From positions 1 to 64,000 of the forward strand of contig JADDOH010010959.1 of NCBI GenBank assembly GCA_016648135.1: 64,000 nucleotides of DNA, written 5' to 3'. The notes beneath the pieces were generated by a model. That model saw nothing but the letters and a program-made list of their open reading frames with translations, did not search any database and was not told where the DNA came from. The DNA is from Agrypnia vestita (taxonomy: Eukaryota; Arthropoda; Insecta; Trichoptera; Phryganeidae). Below are positions 33,511 through 42,663 of the stretch, one piece after another (position 1 is the stretch's first letter; the number at the start of each line of letters is the position of its first letter). Both the position numbers and the translations under genes were made by a program.

Positions 33511-34440
33511 ATCAGAGGTGTTTGAATAAGATATTTGTGGCCTGGTTCAAAAATACGCCTTTCTCAGTCTGACCGAGTGACTTCCGAAGAAATTCCACGA
33601 CGGATGGGTGAGTGTTGGTAAATTTCAATACAGAGAAAATAATAAGTACAGCATACTGGTACATACTATCATACAGAGTAAAACCTACAAAAAAAGAAGT
33701 TGAGGCACAAGACGGAATTTTCGAATGAAAGTGAATATCGCCGGGGTGATTACCAGCGATCACTGAGAAACGGCACGTAGATAAAAAAAAATACTTGGTA
33801 AGTAAATTAAATTATGATGCGAACTGCTTTCTTCAAATAATGCAACCTTTTTTTTCTTATCATATTAGGGGTTTGAGTGGTAACTATTGCATCACCTAGA
33901 TGTAGTAACACCTGAATGTATTTATAATTCAACCCCCGTGATTTAAAAATATTAATTTATGCCATCTTGGCTGCATATTTTCTCCACTATCCGTTTTCAC
34001 ATTTTAATTTGATTTTTATGCGAATGTAAAAATTGTCCACATAATTTTAATAAAAATCGGAGATCAATTGGCAGAATATTTTAAGTGATTAGTGATTACC
34101 TTCTCTGGTACCGAGACGAAAAGTTTTTATCGTATCATTTACTAGACCGTGAGAGCTTTTATAAATTGTGCGGAACATTAACATTTTGATAATAAAATAT
34201 ACACAACGTTACAATACAATAATTATCAACTACAGAAATGAAGACGTAAATACAAGTCGACACCCTATCAATACTATCCTACAGTAAGTTCAAACTGTAC
34301 GATGTTATTTATTATGCATATCAAAATACAATGATACGATAAATGTATGAATACATTTAAATACAGATTAAAATCCTGATTACTCTGATAACATGGAGAT
34401 AAGCATGGAATATATTAAATTACATTTTGCACCAACAATG
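33511..34440. other. no recognised feature
   Basis: AT-rich DNA without coding or repeat signal that I can see. Confidence 0.45.
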
Positions 34441-34567
34441 CCTAGTGTCAATTCGGTGTATCTTGAAAAACTTACGCAATACTTTTATGGATTTGAAGTT
34501 AAATACACAATCTTATGAGATATATTTTTAGTTTAAGAATTGAATATAAGGCATACATAGTATTAAA

Positions 34568-34794
34568 CAGGCGCGTGCAGTGAGAACAAAAACCATGACT
34601 TTTATTTAAACATATATTTTGAAAAAAATCGAAATTTAATATTTATCTGGCAAAATATTATGAAATGTTAAAATTTTTATAGTATGTTAATTATTCCGAT
34701 TGGAATATTACGAGATATGTTTCTTATTTCGGTTTCTTTTCATAATATGTGTTTAGGAAAAAGTCATGCTTATTGTTCTCACTTCACGCCCCTG
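34568..34794. mobile_element. 227-bp hAT-type MITE
   Basis: Starts CAGGCGCGTGCAGTGAGAAC and ends GTTCTCACTTCACGCCCCTG, inverted with three differences. The flanks are GTATTAAA (34,560-34,567) and GTATTAAT (34,795-34,802), an 8-bp duplication with one change, as in hAT elements. Another inverted copy of the end occurs at 35,032-35,067, so the sequence could also be read as a 500-bp element with a partial deletion. Confidence 0.65.
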
Positions 34795-34849
34795 GTATTA
34801 ATTCTTTGAAAAATTATTTTGATCCCGTGTAAACGATTTTTTAAAGATA

Positions 34850-35035
34850 TATATTATGGATATTGCTACTTTTTATGTAGAAAAGTAGGTATTGAAGTAT
34901 TTATGTCGTGAACTCTGTGCACACCCAAAAAGACTTCCATACCTACTTTACTCTATAAAAAAGTAGCTTCGTTTCTAAGAGACTTCTATAATATATCTGA
35001 TGTCTCCCTGGGATAAAATCTGCATTGTGTTAAAA
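34850..35035. mobile_element. MITE-like hairpin element, copy 2
   Basis: Contains GAAAAGTAGGTATTGAAGT and its inverse ACTTCCATACCTACTTT, then TTCGTTTCTAAGAGACTTCT, then GTCTCCCTGGGATAAAATC. The same order occurs from 1,690 to 1,810. Copy 2 lies inside the inverted duplication. Confidence 0.5.
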
Positions 35036-35463
35036 GTCATTGTTTTTGTTCTCACTGCACGCGCCTGATTAATACTATGTGTTCCTTTTATATTCAATTC
35101 TTAAACTAAAAATATATCTCTGAAGATTGTGATTAAGATTAAGATAGTGTATTTAACTTCAAATCCATAAAAGTATTGCGTAATTTTTTCAAGATACACC
35201 AAATTCGCACTAAGCACTCGGTATTATAAAAACGTAATTTCAAGAATAAATGTCATGTTAAAGTTTTATTGCACCTAAATAATGTATTTGAGAATATTTC
35301 CATTACTGGTTTTCATAAAGTGAAGACAACTTCTAGTGATGTAATAGATTATTTATGGTTGGTTTTTTGATCAGGAGTAAAAGTAATAGTTAAGAAAAAA
35401 GCATAGATTTTTGCATTTTCCACCATTCAAAACACCTGTATCTTTAAAATCTATGCTCTAACT

Positions 35464-36362
35464 CAGCGGTACTCAATCTGTTTTTTCTTAGTGTCACATA
35501 CACATGTTTGCTAAGTTACGCGGGCCGCAACATTATAATGATATGACGAAAAAAAAATCCCACAAGAAAAAACAATATTGGTTGAAAACCATCGGATTCA
35601 AGATTCGGACGCCGCCACAAGATTAACCAACAAATATTTTTTTAACTATAACAGAATGATAATAATACTTACCGCTTATCAGCATAACAGGTAACACCAG
35701 CTCAAATATTAAGAACAACTTATTTCCCTATATAAAATGTATTTTCATCTTATCTGTATACTCAAAGTACAATAATGAAAAAATAAAACTCAAAACTAAT
35801 GGATATCCAAGCGTTTATTTTCGTTTAACTGAAAACCAACACCTCATTAAAGACGTAACGAGGGATGAAATTATAAAAGCAAACATTCTCAAGAGTTGCA
35901 CGGACCATATTGTGGTGGAAACCGTAAAGACACGATGCATTAAAAATACAAATAAAAAACAATACCAGTTTGTACAATACAAAGATTTGGACATACTCAA
36001 AATATTGCGTGAATTATTTGAATGATAAAAAAAGTAAGAAAAATATTTATAGATTTCAAAAAAGCATATGACACAGATTTTAATGATGAATGTGGATTAC
36101 GAGGACCACTAAAAAATTACATGACAAACGCAAAACTTGCGGTTGAAATTTTGTATGGTTGAAATAACAGATTAATTCTAAAACCGTAGAAATTGTCAGT
36201 TTTAAAATGACAAAAGTTTGTCTTTTTGTATTTCTAGATATTCAAAAGTTATGATGCCAGATTTTTGATAATAAATTGCCAGAGACTGATAAAATGTGCT
36301 TCGGGCCACATATAAAAGCTTGGCGGATACTCAACCTGCGGGCCGCAGGTTGAGTATGGCTG
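35464..36362. mobile_element. 899-bp hAT element with 8-bp target duplication
   Basis: The ends are CAGCGGTACTCAATCTG and CAGGTTGAGTATGGCTG, inverted with four differences. CTCTAACT occurs directly on both sides (35,456-35,463 and 36,363-36,370), the 8-bp duplication of hAT. Subterminal CGGGCCGC motifs are present at both ends (35,520 and 36,338), a feature I know from other hAT ends. It lies inside a Harbinger-type MITE, which gives the order of insertion. No hAT transposase motif is visible; an unexplained open frame is listed separately. Confidence 0.85.
35676..36024 (+). other. open frame of about 115 codons inside the hAT element, unrecognised
   Basis: The frame is open from just after a TAA near 35,673 to TGA at 36,022. 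It lacks an early ATG but reads like a soluble, lysine-rich protein, for example NGYPSVYFRLTENQHLIKDV and KDLDILKILRELFE at its end. It is on the plus strand with no obvious low-complexity bias. Downstream, 36,043-36,075 reads IFIDFKKAYDT, which resembles motif A of LINE reverse transcriptases. The frame may be a captured gene fragment, part of an unknown element protein, or chance. Confidence 0.3.
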
Positions 36363-36397
36363 CTCTAACTACTGATGAAACAACCGGCCCTTACTTA

Positions 36398-37023
36398 GGC
36401 CCGGTTGCGCCATCTAAAGTAAAGGTAAAGTTTTAGTAAAAAAGTTACATGAGTAACGTTTTTTACTAAAACGGGTTGCGCCATCTATGGTAAAAATATT
36501 TAACTCGCCGAAGTACATACATCTGAGTAACTTTTTTTTACTCTCCAAGATAGATGGGTAAAGGTAAAAACGTTGGTAAAAAAAATGGCCGTCCTCTCAC
36601 AGCTGATTTGAAAATGTGACATTTATCCATATAGGTACTTGTCATTTGAATTTTGTCGCTGTCATTTTCGTATTGAAATTTGTAAATATTAAAATGAATC
36701 TTTTAATTTCGCGTTATTTTAGCGATGGTTTGACGTTTGTTTGGTTTGTTTTATAGAATAAAGTGGTTTGTTTGAACTGGTTTTGAACCGCAAAAGTACG
36801 TATTGCCAGTGGTGAAAAACTGAAATAAATCAAATTCCATAGACAAATGCGGTATTTGAGGTTTATTCCGCTTGGCACCCTATTAGCCTTATGATTGGTT
36901 TGACAGCGGTAAAAAAGCTGTTTGTGCAACCCGAAATCGAGTTTACTCTGATCTGAGAGTAAAAAAAGTTACTCGGGTCAATGTTACTCGAACCAAATTT
37001 ACTTCTGCTGGCGCAACCGAGCC
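36398..37023. mobile_element. 626-bp Harbinger-type MITE with TTA duplication
   Basis: Ends GGCCCGGTTGCGCCATCTAA and the inverse GGCTCGGTTGCGCCAGCAGA. TTA is duplicated perfectly (36,395-36,397 and 37,024-37,026). Subterminal GAGTAAC / GTTACTC and AGTAAAA motifs repeat many times at both ends. There is no transposase frame. It starts five bases after the right end of the split MITE at 35,356-36,390. Confidence 0.82.
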
Positions 37024-37026
37024 TTA

Positions 37027-37640
37027 GTCTATGGCGCCGGCTGTACTTGATCCGTTGTCGTGCTGGTCCACAGAACATAGGATCCACGCAAATGATCATT
37101 CTAAAATTCTATAGCAATATCAATGGGGGCTCTCTCGCTCGTACGTCCGCAGCTGCACGCGTATATTGCGAATACTGGGTTATATACGCAGTTCAACCGT
37201 CTGAGAATGTTTAATATATTAATAGGACGTGAAACCTACCGCAAATTGAATATTCATACTTTAATTTTCAAATTTATTCTTCACATTCCTTTTCATGTTT
37301 TGTAATATGGAAGGATGAAAATCTGATTTTTATTTTTTTTTTACTATCCACATTTATATTTATATCCACAATTAATTGATTAATGTTATATTTATGTAGT
37401 ATTTTGTTTAATTTTTATATTATTTTATTCTCACTATATTGTCAGCTGCTCATCTCGGCACAGTTTCTTCCTAGTGAGATAAGCGGCTCCTTTTACTAAA
37501 ACATATATCAAAATGAAAGTAAATAAATATAAAAAAATACATTTTTTATATTGATCAAATATTTGGCGAAGCCTTAACTACATTGAATGACTTTTTCAAA
37601 TAACGATTTATTTTATTTTATTTTTTAACAAACAGACCGT
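37027..37640. other. no recognised feature
   Basis: A balanced first 150 bases, then very AT-rich DNA. Confidence 0.4.
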
Positions 37641-37644
37641 CAAC

Positions 37645-38302
37645 AGGTCATTAAGGCGATCGTCTAGCAGAATGAGCAAATTTCACAATTTTTTCTCATA
37701 TCTTCTCCTGCATTTTTTATCACATTTTTATAGGGAAATATCTCATTTTAAAGTTTATTCATCAGGTTACATATATTTTAAATACAAATATCTTATTAAA
37801 ATGTCACAAACTAAATTATATAATTGATTGATAAATTACCAAACCTTCGATGTTTTACAAATGATGCAAATTGCTCCACTTTGTGGGCCTTTTATGAATG
37901 AACGGCCTGTTGAGATGTCTCTTTTATTCGATAATATTACAAAGTAAACGATTATCTTAAATTTATTACAATTATAGCAAAATCTGTTAGTTTGTTTACT
38001 TGCAATTTGTATTTTAAAAAATACTGTTTTTTAAAAATATTTTATTTTTTTGTGGGTTTTTTTCAACTTTTTTTACATGGTTGACTACTTTTTTACTTCA
38101 ATAGTCAAAAGAATAGATATTATAATTTTATAATAAAAACAAAAAATTCAAAATCTTTGTCGATTTTCCTGATTTTTATTTTAGATTAGATTACACAGCG
38201 CCTTGATTAAATAGCTAAAATCTGAAATCGATAATAATTTTTTGTTTTTTTTTGTATTTGGTGAAATTTGCTCACTCTGCTAGGCGATCGCCTTAATGAC
38301 CC
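37645..38302. mobile_element. ~650-bp element with TIRs GGTCATTAAGGCGATCG, copy 1
   Basis: The left end GGTCATTAAGGCGATCGTCT and right end (inverse GGTCATTAAGGCGATCGCCT) match for about 40 bases, including TGAGCAAATTTCAC. Internal landmarks CTCATATCTTCTC, TTGCTCCACTTTGTGGGCC and AATCTTTGTCGATT also occur in the element at 52,771. No protein motif. The duplication is unclear, so the superfamily is unknown; the inner TTAA tempts a TTAA-type class but the inverted match continues outside it. Confidence 0.7.
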
Positions 38303-38321
38303 TAATAGAAAATAAAATGAT

Positions 38322-38377
38322 TATCCATTACCTATCATAGTAAACAAAGATTTGTTTACTAGGATAGGTAATGGATA
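38322..38377. repeat. near-perfect palindrome upstream of the ribozyme-like motif
   Basis: TATCCATTACCTATCATAGT and AAACAA on the left are repeated inverted on the right, with one mismatch and a four-base centre. It stands directly before the hammerhead-like motif at 38,386, where PLE terminal repeats often carry inverted sequence. Confidence 0.75.
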
Positions 38378-38385
38378 GTCAATTG

Positions 38386-38433
38386 TACGTCAGTCCTGAT
38401 GAAGATACGGTGGTATCGAAACCGGTAGACGTA
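38386..38433 (+). ncRNA. hammerhead-ribozyme-like motif, complete
   Basis: All parts are present in order: stem I 5' strand TACGTC (38,386-38,391) with GTC next to the core, core CTGATGA (38,396-38,402), stem II GATAC-GGTG-GTATC (38,404-38,417), GAA (38,418-38,420), self-complementary stem III ACCGGT (38,421-38,426), A at the cleavage position (38,427), and stem I 3' strand GACGTA. Self-cleaving hammerheads with such a loop-less three-base-pair stem III, likely active as dimers, are known from Penelope-like retroelements. Stem I can pair either as TACGTC/GACGTA with AGTC bulged or through the GTC/GAC next to the core. Activity is not shown. Confidence 0.7.
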
Positions 38434-38629
38434 GAGTCATTATTTAAGTGGTTTATACAAAGTTATTTAATTAAAATATATAATTATGTCCAACCACAAA
38501 GTTAACGCTATAAACATCAAAAAAAAAATATCCACTACTTCTAAAATAATTTTTACGAGGGTTGATTTACTAAGAGTACTATCAAATGAAAATATTTACA
38601 GAGCCTTTATATTAAGAGTACCAAGGTCA
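38434..38629 (+). mobile_element. PLE 5' region: leader and start of a reading frame
   Basis: After the ribozyme-like motif comes AAGTGGTTTATACAAAG, shared with other PLE ends here, and an ATG at 38,486. The frame begins MSNHKVNAINIKKKIS and stops at 38,627-38,629 after 47 codons. Its first residues match the frame at 474. The arrangement of ribozyme, leader and frame start is what a PLE 5' end should look like, but no reverse transcriptase follows, so the copy is truncated. Confidence 0.5.
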
Positions 38630-38972
38630 ACTTAGGCAGACTTAAAGTACCACTGTACCATTTTTTACTAATTGCTGTAAAACTGCATTACCTGCGCTCG
38701 GAACGTCTTTCTGACGCGCCGTCATATTCATTAGTGTAATTTATCAATGGAATCGACTTTTTCAATAAATAACTATATTCTTAAATACTATAATAATAAG
38801 TCACATTCCCAGAACGGCTCAGGTCATGCCCCCCCACTTGACAATTGATTTCCTTGCCTTTTTTATTTTATGAATCAGTCAAATTAGCCAAACTGGTTTA
38901 TACAAAGTTTGCGAATGTATTATTAAATAGGGTTGATCTCGGGTCAATATTAAGATTGATTGCATTAGGCGT
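38630..38972. other. no recognised feature
   Basis: A second AACTGGTTTATACAAAG at 38,889 recalls the PLE leader. Otherwise nothing. Confidence 0.35.
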
Positions 38973-39705
38973 CTGATACACATGCTTCTTTAGTGGCACG
39001 TGAGCATGCGCAGTATCGACTTTGACAGTGGCATGCTTATTAGTGGCATGTGTGTACGCACATTGCTAGAAATGAGCATGCCACCTAGTGGCATGCTCAA
39101 AAATCAACCGCCAGTTGATTTATAAGCATGCCACTGTCATTCACCATAGAGAAGGGGTATCTTTGGAGCATGTGTGAACAGACTTGCTTATTTATGAGCT
39201 TGCTTATGTCATTCGCGGGCTTCGCGGCTAGTATTATCAATGCGATCTTCTCAGTCGGGCGACAAATGAAACAAATATGGCGCGTTGGGGAGATGATAAA
39301 ACATTACTTTTCGTGACTTATTATAGGAATTACGAATGTCTGTGGAATACTCGGTCACCGTTGTGTAAAAATAATATAGTGAGAAATAATGTTTACGAAA
39401 CTTTATTAATAGGCAAACTAAAATCAAAAATGTGCGGATGGAAACTGGGGAACTTTTTTGATTTATTGGTTCACTTGAATTTTCTATTTCAGTTTGCAAA
39501 GTTTCCATTTTGAACAAGAGCGTCTCTATTCTATGACAAGAGCATGCCACTAATAAGCATGTGTGTTTGATTGTTAGCTTTGGGCATGCTTATTTATGAG
39601 CATGCCACTAATAATCATGCCAGTAATGAGCAAGTGTGTACAGTTGTTAGGGCATGCTTATTAGTGGCATGCTCATTAGCATGCCAGTAAAGAAGCATGT
39701 GTATC
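38973..39705. mobile_element. ~730-bp DNA element with GCATGCCACT repeats at both ends
   Basis: The termini GATACACATGCTTCTTTA (38,975-38,992) and its inverse (39,688-39,705) match 18 of 18. Between them, variants of GAGCATGCCACTAATAAGC occur at least nine times on either strand, packed at 39,000-39,140 and 39,540-39,690 and absent from the middle. The middle holds a MADF-domain fragment. Arrays of transposase-binding-like repeats at both ends plus an MADF/SANT protein are features of PIF/Harbinger-like elements, but these ends are not of the GGGCCGG type. Target duplication not found. Confidence 0.65.
39277..39513 (+). pseudogene. MADF (Myb/SANT-like) domain fragment of a transposon protein
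   Basis: The frame reads MARWGDDKTLLFVTYYRNYE then CLWNTRSPLCKNNIVRNN and VYETLLIGKL. The pattern W-x3-K-x-L-x7-Y-x4-LW-x3-S-x2-(Y)K-x4-R is the first two helices of the MADF domain, a DNA-binding fold related to SANT/Myb. In MADF proteins a third helix with a conserved W (VKKKWKNLR-type) follows; here the residues after KSKMCGW turn hydrophobic, so the domain is incomplete or an intron begins there. Such proteins are encoded by insect genes and as the second protein of PIF/Harbinger transposons. The position inside a repeat-bounded element favours the latter. Confidence 0.6.
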
Positions 39706-40445
39706 TGTACCTTTATGGTGTGTGTCAACCACTTCTTGACACTCGATTGCTATGATGATTTAGGTTCAGCTCGCTATGTACATACATTGTGGTCTTCACA
39801 ATTATCATTACGAGGTCATCATTCGTTTTCGTCCGCTTTACGAAAAAATATTTGAATCAATATTCGTCGTGCTGACAGAGCGATGTTCGTTGATTGTGGC
39901 GATGTTTTGCCGCCCGTCACGATGCGACAGGCTGTTTGGATATACAATTCGCGGTCGTTATTTTTGCAACTTTTCACGAAAATTGTAGATGACCGCGTCA
40001 TGTTGGAAATAAATCAATGACACAGCGCTGCGAGATGTTCTCTCCGTCCTGTGAGTCTGCGGGTATTTTAGCTCACGGCATCCGGAATTTGCTTATATTG
40101 TGTATTTCTGCTCGGGTGCATATTGCGGGGTTATCTTTTGAATAAATTTCGGAGTACAATTTCATAAGCTGTTGTTTGGTATTAATTAGTATATCTTCAC
40201 AATCAAGTTATGCAGTTTCATTAAGAAGTTTCACCACCCAGCGAGAAATTTTTACCTACAAATTGGGTGATATTTTACAACGAAGTGATTAATTGTTTTT
40301 ATATTTTTTATTGGAACTTATTTATGGTACATAGTAAACTACTATTTTATTAGAAAATGTTCGTAAAAAAATAAATAAAATGACCGCCTTAGGTCTATTT
40401 CCTTAGAACTCCTCCTCCGCAATCACTTACTTATTTAGAAATTAA
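39706..40445. other. no recognised feature
   Basis: Moderate GC content to 40,140, then AT-rich. Frames at 39,776-39,988 and on the other strand overlap and have no known motif. Confidence 0.4.
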
Positions 40446-40449
40446 ATAT

Positions 40450-40451
40450 CT

Positions 40452-40494
<43 letters not shown>

Positions 40495-40499
40495 ATATA

Positions 40500-40531
<32 letters not shown>
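40450..40531. repeat. (TA)n microsatellite
   Basis: Nearly pure TA repeat with two small breaks; lies immediately beyond the 3' side of the PLE remnant on the minus strand. Confidence 0.85.
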
Positions 40532-40535
40532 GTGT

Positions 40536-40760
40536 AATATTAAGATTTTCGCGGGTAAAAGATGAAGGAATATTTTCTAGGATAACCCGCGTATTGTAGT
40601 CTTGAGAAAGACTGTTATATTGTACCCAACGTTTCGGACAGATAGCACTGGCCATTTTCAAAGGGATTTTTCGCCTTGTATTTCGAGTTCTGTTTTGAAT
40701 TGATGGCAAGCACACCCGTTCACTCCAGAAGTCGAGATACAAGTGAAGCCTAATGCGAGG
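40536..40760 (-). mobile_element. PLE 3' untranslated sequence with decayed hammerhead-like segment
   Basis: Downstream of the endonuclease frame (minus strand) the sequence holds ATCCC, TTTGAAAATGG, then GTCCGAAACGTTGGGT near 40,620-40,680. GAAACGT-T-GGG with an upstream CCC repeats the plan of the hammerhead motifs elsewhere in the window, but the CTGATGA core is lost. The position after the GIY-YIG frame is where a PLE terminal repeat should be. Confidence 0.4.
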
Positions 40761-41120
40761 CTAATTGCTGAATTTACTTTGTGACCTGGTAATTCTTCTA
40801 TTATTGTTGGAAATTCCGTTATTGTTAGTTATATTAATATGTTCATTTATTGCGTCTGTACTTGGAATCGGGTTATTAGGGGCTGATTTTGAAAAGATTT
40901 TGCAGTCGTTAAGAATGGATTTCCAAGTATAAGGAATTCGGATCGCGTCGTCGCGGCAATTCGTGTTATTTTTATTTTTATGTATTTCTATTACTTCCCT
41001 GTATATTCTGCATGTTTCATTATTAATATTTGCGACGGTTGAGGCATTATTAAAATCTATTTTATGTCCTTCCGTATTTTTATTATTGCTTTTTTGTTTA
41101 TTTATTTTTAATACTGTTTG
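40761..41120 (-). pseudogene. Penelope-like element endonuclease, C-terminal part
   Basis: A minus-strand frame of 119 codons between TAA (41,121) and TAG (40,761). It contains NTEGHKIDFNNASTV, CRIYREVIEIHKNKN, and CRDDAIRIPYTWKSIL. The series GHxIDFxNxxxL, then a YxREVIEIxKNxNNxNRDDGxxxxxxWKxxL block, is the usual C-terminal half of the GIY-YIG endonuclease at the end of PLE proteins. No start codon belongs to it; it is the tail of a longer protein. The N-terminal half of the same domain lies on the same strand at 42,664-42,960, about 1.5 kb away. Confidence 0.7.
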
Positions 41121-41263
41121 TTAGAACTTCTCGCAAAAAGGATTTGGTTATTTATAATGTTGATCAATCAATAAGTAGTAGTTTTATAGAAAGTTTTTAT
41201 TTTTATTTATATAACTTATTTATGTTTTAAAAAACGTCAACGTTGATAAACAAAATACAAGTA

Positions 41264-41340
41264 GCTCCCCGTATGATTCGACCTACGCTTCCGGAGAATC
41301 TGATTTCTAGTCCGGCGCCTTAACCGCTGCGCCGCGGTTG
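41264..41340 (-). pseudogene. tRNA-Ser(AGA)-like sequence, pseudogene or SINE head
   Basis: On the minus strand GGCGCAGCGGTTAAGGCGCC fits a D-arm with A-box, GACTAGAAATC an anticodon loop with AGA, and GTAGGTCGAATCATAC a T-arm. The B-box lacks one T of GGTTCGAATCC, the T-stem has a mismatch and the acceptor strands do not pair. A long variable arm between fits serine. It is therefore not a functional tRNA gene; whether a SINE body follows is unclear. Confidence 0.5.
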
Positions 41341-41441
41341 GTGACGCGACAAGTACTTTTTGAAAGTATTAAAGTACATACATATAAATTTAACGCTAGT
41401 AGTATTGAAAATGAATATAAAATATGTTGCAAAATAAATAA

Positions 41442-42250
41442 TTAACAGATTTCAGTCATATTTTCATTACGCCCATAGTTGTATAGAAAGCGGTTAACAC
41501 GTGCAAATGTCGCCCGCCAGAAGAACCGACACCTTCGTCCGCTGCACTTCCCTCGCGCTCGTCGCGCGCCGCAAGCCGCAAGTTGCCGGAGCGAGTGGGC
41601 GGCAAGCCGATACTTTCCAAGAAGCGGTGCGCCTGTGCGGTTTTCTTCCCGATTTAGAAATTCTTCCACATTTTTATGGAGGCGCTGTTATTTTTACGGC
41701 ACACGTTGCCGGGCCGAATTCCAAGTAGTTATCAATAATATTCCACGGAGGCCAATTATTTTGGTTCCGCGCGATCAACGATGCCATTGTTTCCGTTTTT
41801 ATCGGCGGTGATTCGTGACAGTCTCGCCTCCTGGTGGTCATTTTTCAAACCGAGGATGAAAGCGTCGACTGTTATCTCCAGACCGAAAAGACGCAAAACG
41901 CAACAGTCAGTTTTCTTTGTAGTTCGGTCGGTATCGATGTCAATGCCGGGTATAGGTCCGCTGTCGGTGCTAATAAGCGGCGAAGTGAAATTGCTGCTTG
42001 AAAGGTTAATAATAGCAGTTTCCTGCCGGGAGCCGCGTGATGTGATCTCACCTGGTGTTGTTATGCGGCGCGAGTCTGCCGAGCCTGGCCGCTTCCTATG
42101 ACCGAAGCCGGTGGACTTGTACGGCTTGGCTTTGCCCAAATTGATGGCTACCCGTCGGGAGCTGTGTCCGGTAGTTAATACCGGGATAGTATCGCCGTTC
42201 GTAGGAACCATAAACAGCTGACATTTATATTCTACATTATATCCGGACAT
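41442..42250. other. GC-richer stretch with overlapping frames, unrecognised
   Basis: Frames of 110 (41,479-41,811 +), 106 (41,781-42,101 +) and 164 codons (41,756-42,250 -) overlap on both strands. None has a recognised domain. The stretch sits between the two halves of a PLE endonuclease, so it may be part of whatever split that element. A host exon cannot be excluded. Confidence 0.25.
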
Positions 42251-42663
42251 TCTTTGTGCGAGTTAAATTTGCCGACGGAAACTTTTTCGTACAATTATTA
42301 TTATTGAGTATGGCCATAAGGTGTACGACGACAAATATGTTTCTTCCGAAGAGTACGGCCGTAAATATATGAATTTAGTCGTAACACTGCCATCAGAGTG
42401 ACATAAGATAGCTTTTGAAATAAAATAGTCATATTTAAAATAGCCAAACTCATTTTTCCGTGCAGGTTTTACTGACACAAACTTACTTATAGATTAAAAA
42501 TTCATTCTTATAAAATAAGAATCACTCTATTCATTATTATCTTCATCGTCCTTTCGAGCCATCTTGAATCATGCACGCCTCCAGGAAACGCATTCGCTCC
42601 AGTCTATTTGCTGTAATCCCCATCCAGCTTCTAAAGCCTGAGACTGTGGCTTCTGTGATGCAT

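Larger units (their letters stand above)
34441..35215. repeat. inverted duplication containing hAT-type MITE ends
   Basis: The left arm (34,441-34,603) is repeated inverted at 35,032-35,215: for example CGGTGTATCTTGAAAAACTT, CGCAATACTTTTATGGATTT and AGTTTAAGAATTGAATATAA all recur inverted with few changes. The inner part of each arm is a transposon end, CAGGCGCGTGCAGTGAGAAC. The DNA between the arms holds a third copy of that end and a second copy of the hairpin element seen at 1,521. The arms therefore include both flanking DNA and element end, so the palindrome arose by inverted duplication or by mobilisation of a compound element. Confidence 0.7.
35356..36390. mobile_element. Harbinger-type MITE (about 128 bp) split by a hAT insertion
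   Basis: The left part (35,356-35,463) has the internal hairpin of the 145-bp family (AAGCATAGATTTTTGCATTT and AAAATCTATGCT). The right part (36,371-36,390) is its end GAAACAACCGGCCC. TTA flanks both sides (35,353-35,355 and 36,391-36,393). Between them sits the hAT element at 35,464-36,362. The left terminal bases have drifted (TGGTTGG instead of GGCCCGGTTG). Confidence 0.7.

Noticed and set aside
36043..36075. LINE reverse transcriptase based on IFIDFKKAYDT
   Set aside because: Only eleven residues match motif A and nothing before or after supports a reverse transcriptase; mentioned as part of the hAT finding only.
38291..38296. piggyBac-type TTAA target duplication for the element at 37,645
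   Set aside because: The inverted match extends beyond TTAA on both sides, so TTAA is part of the ends.
41756..42250. 164-codon open frame on the minus strand as a gene
   Set aside because: Two plus-strand frames of over 100 codons overlap it, and the stretch seems to be inserted in a PLE.
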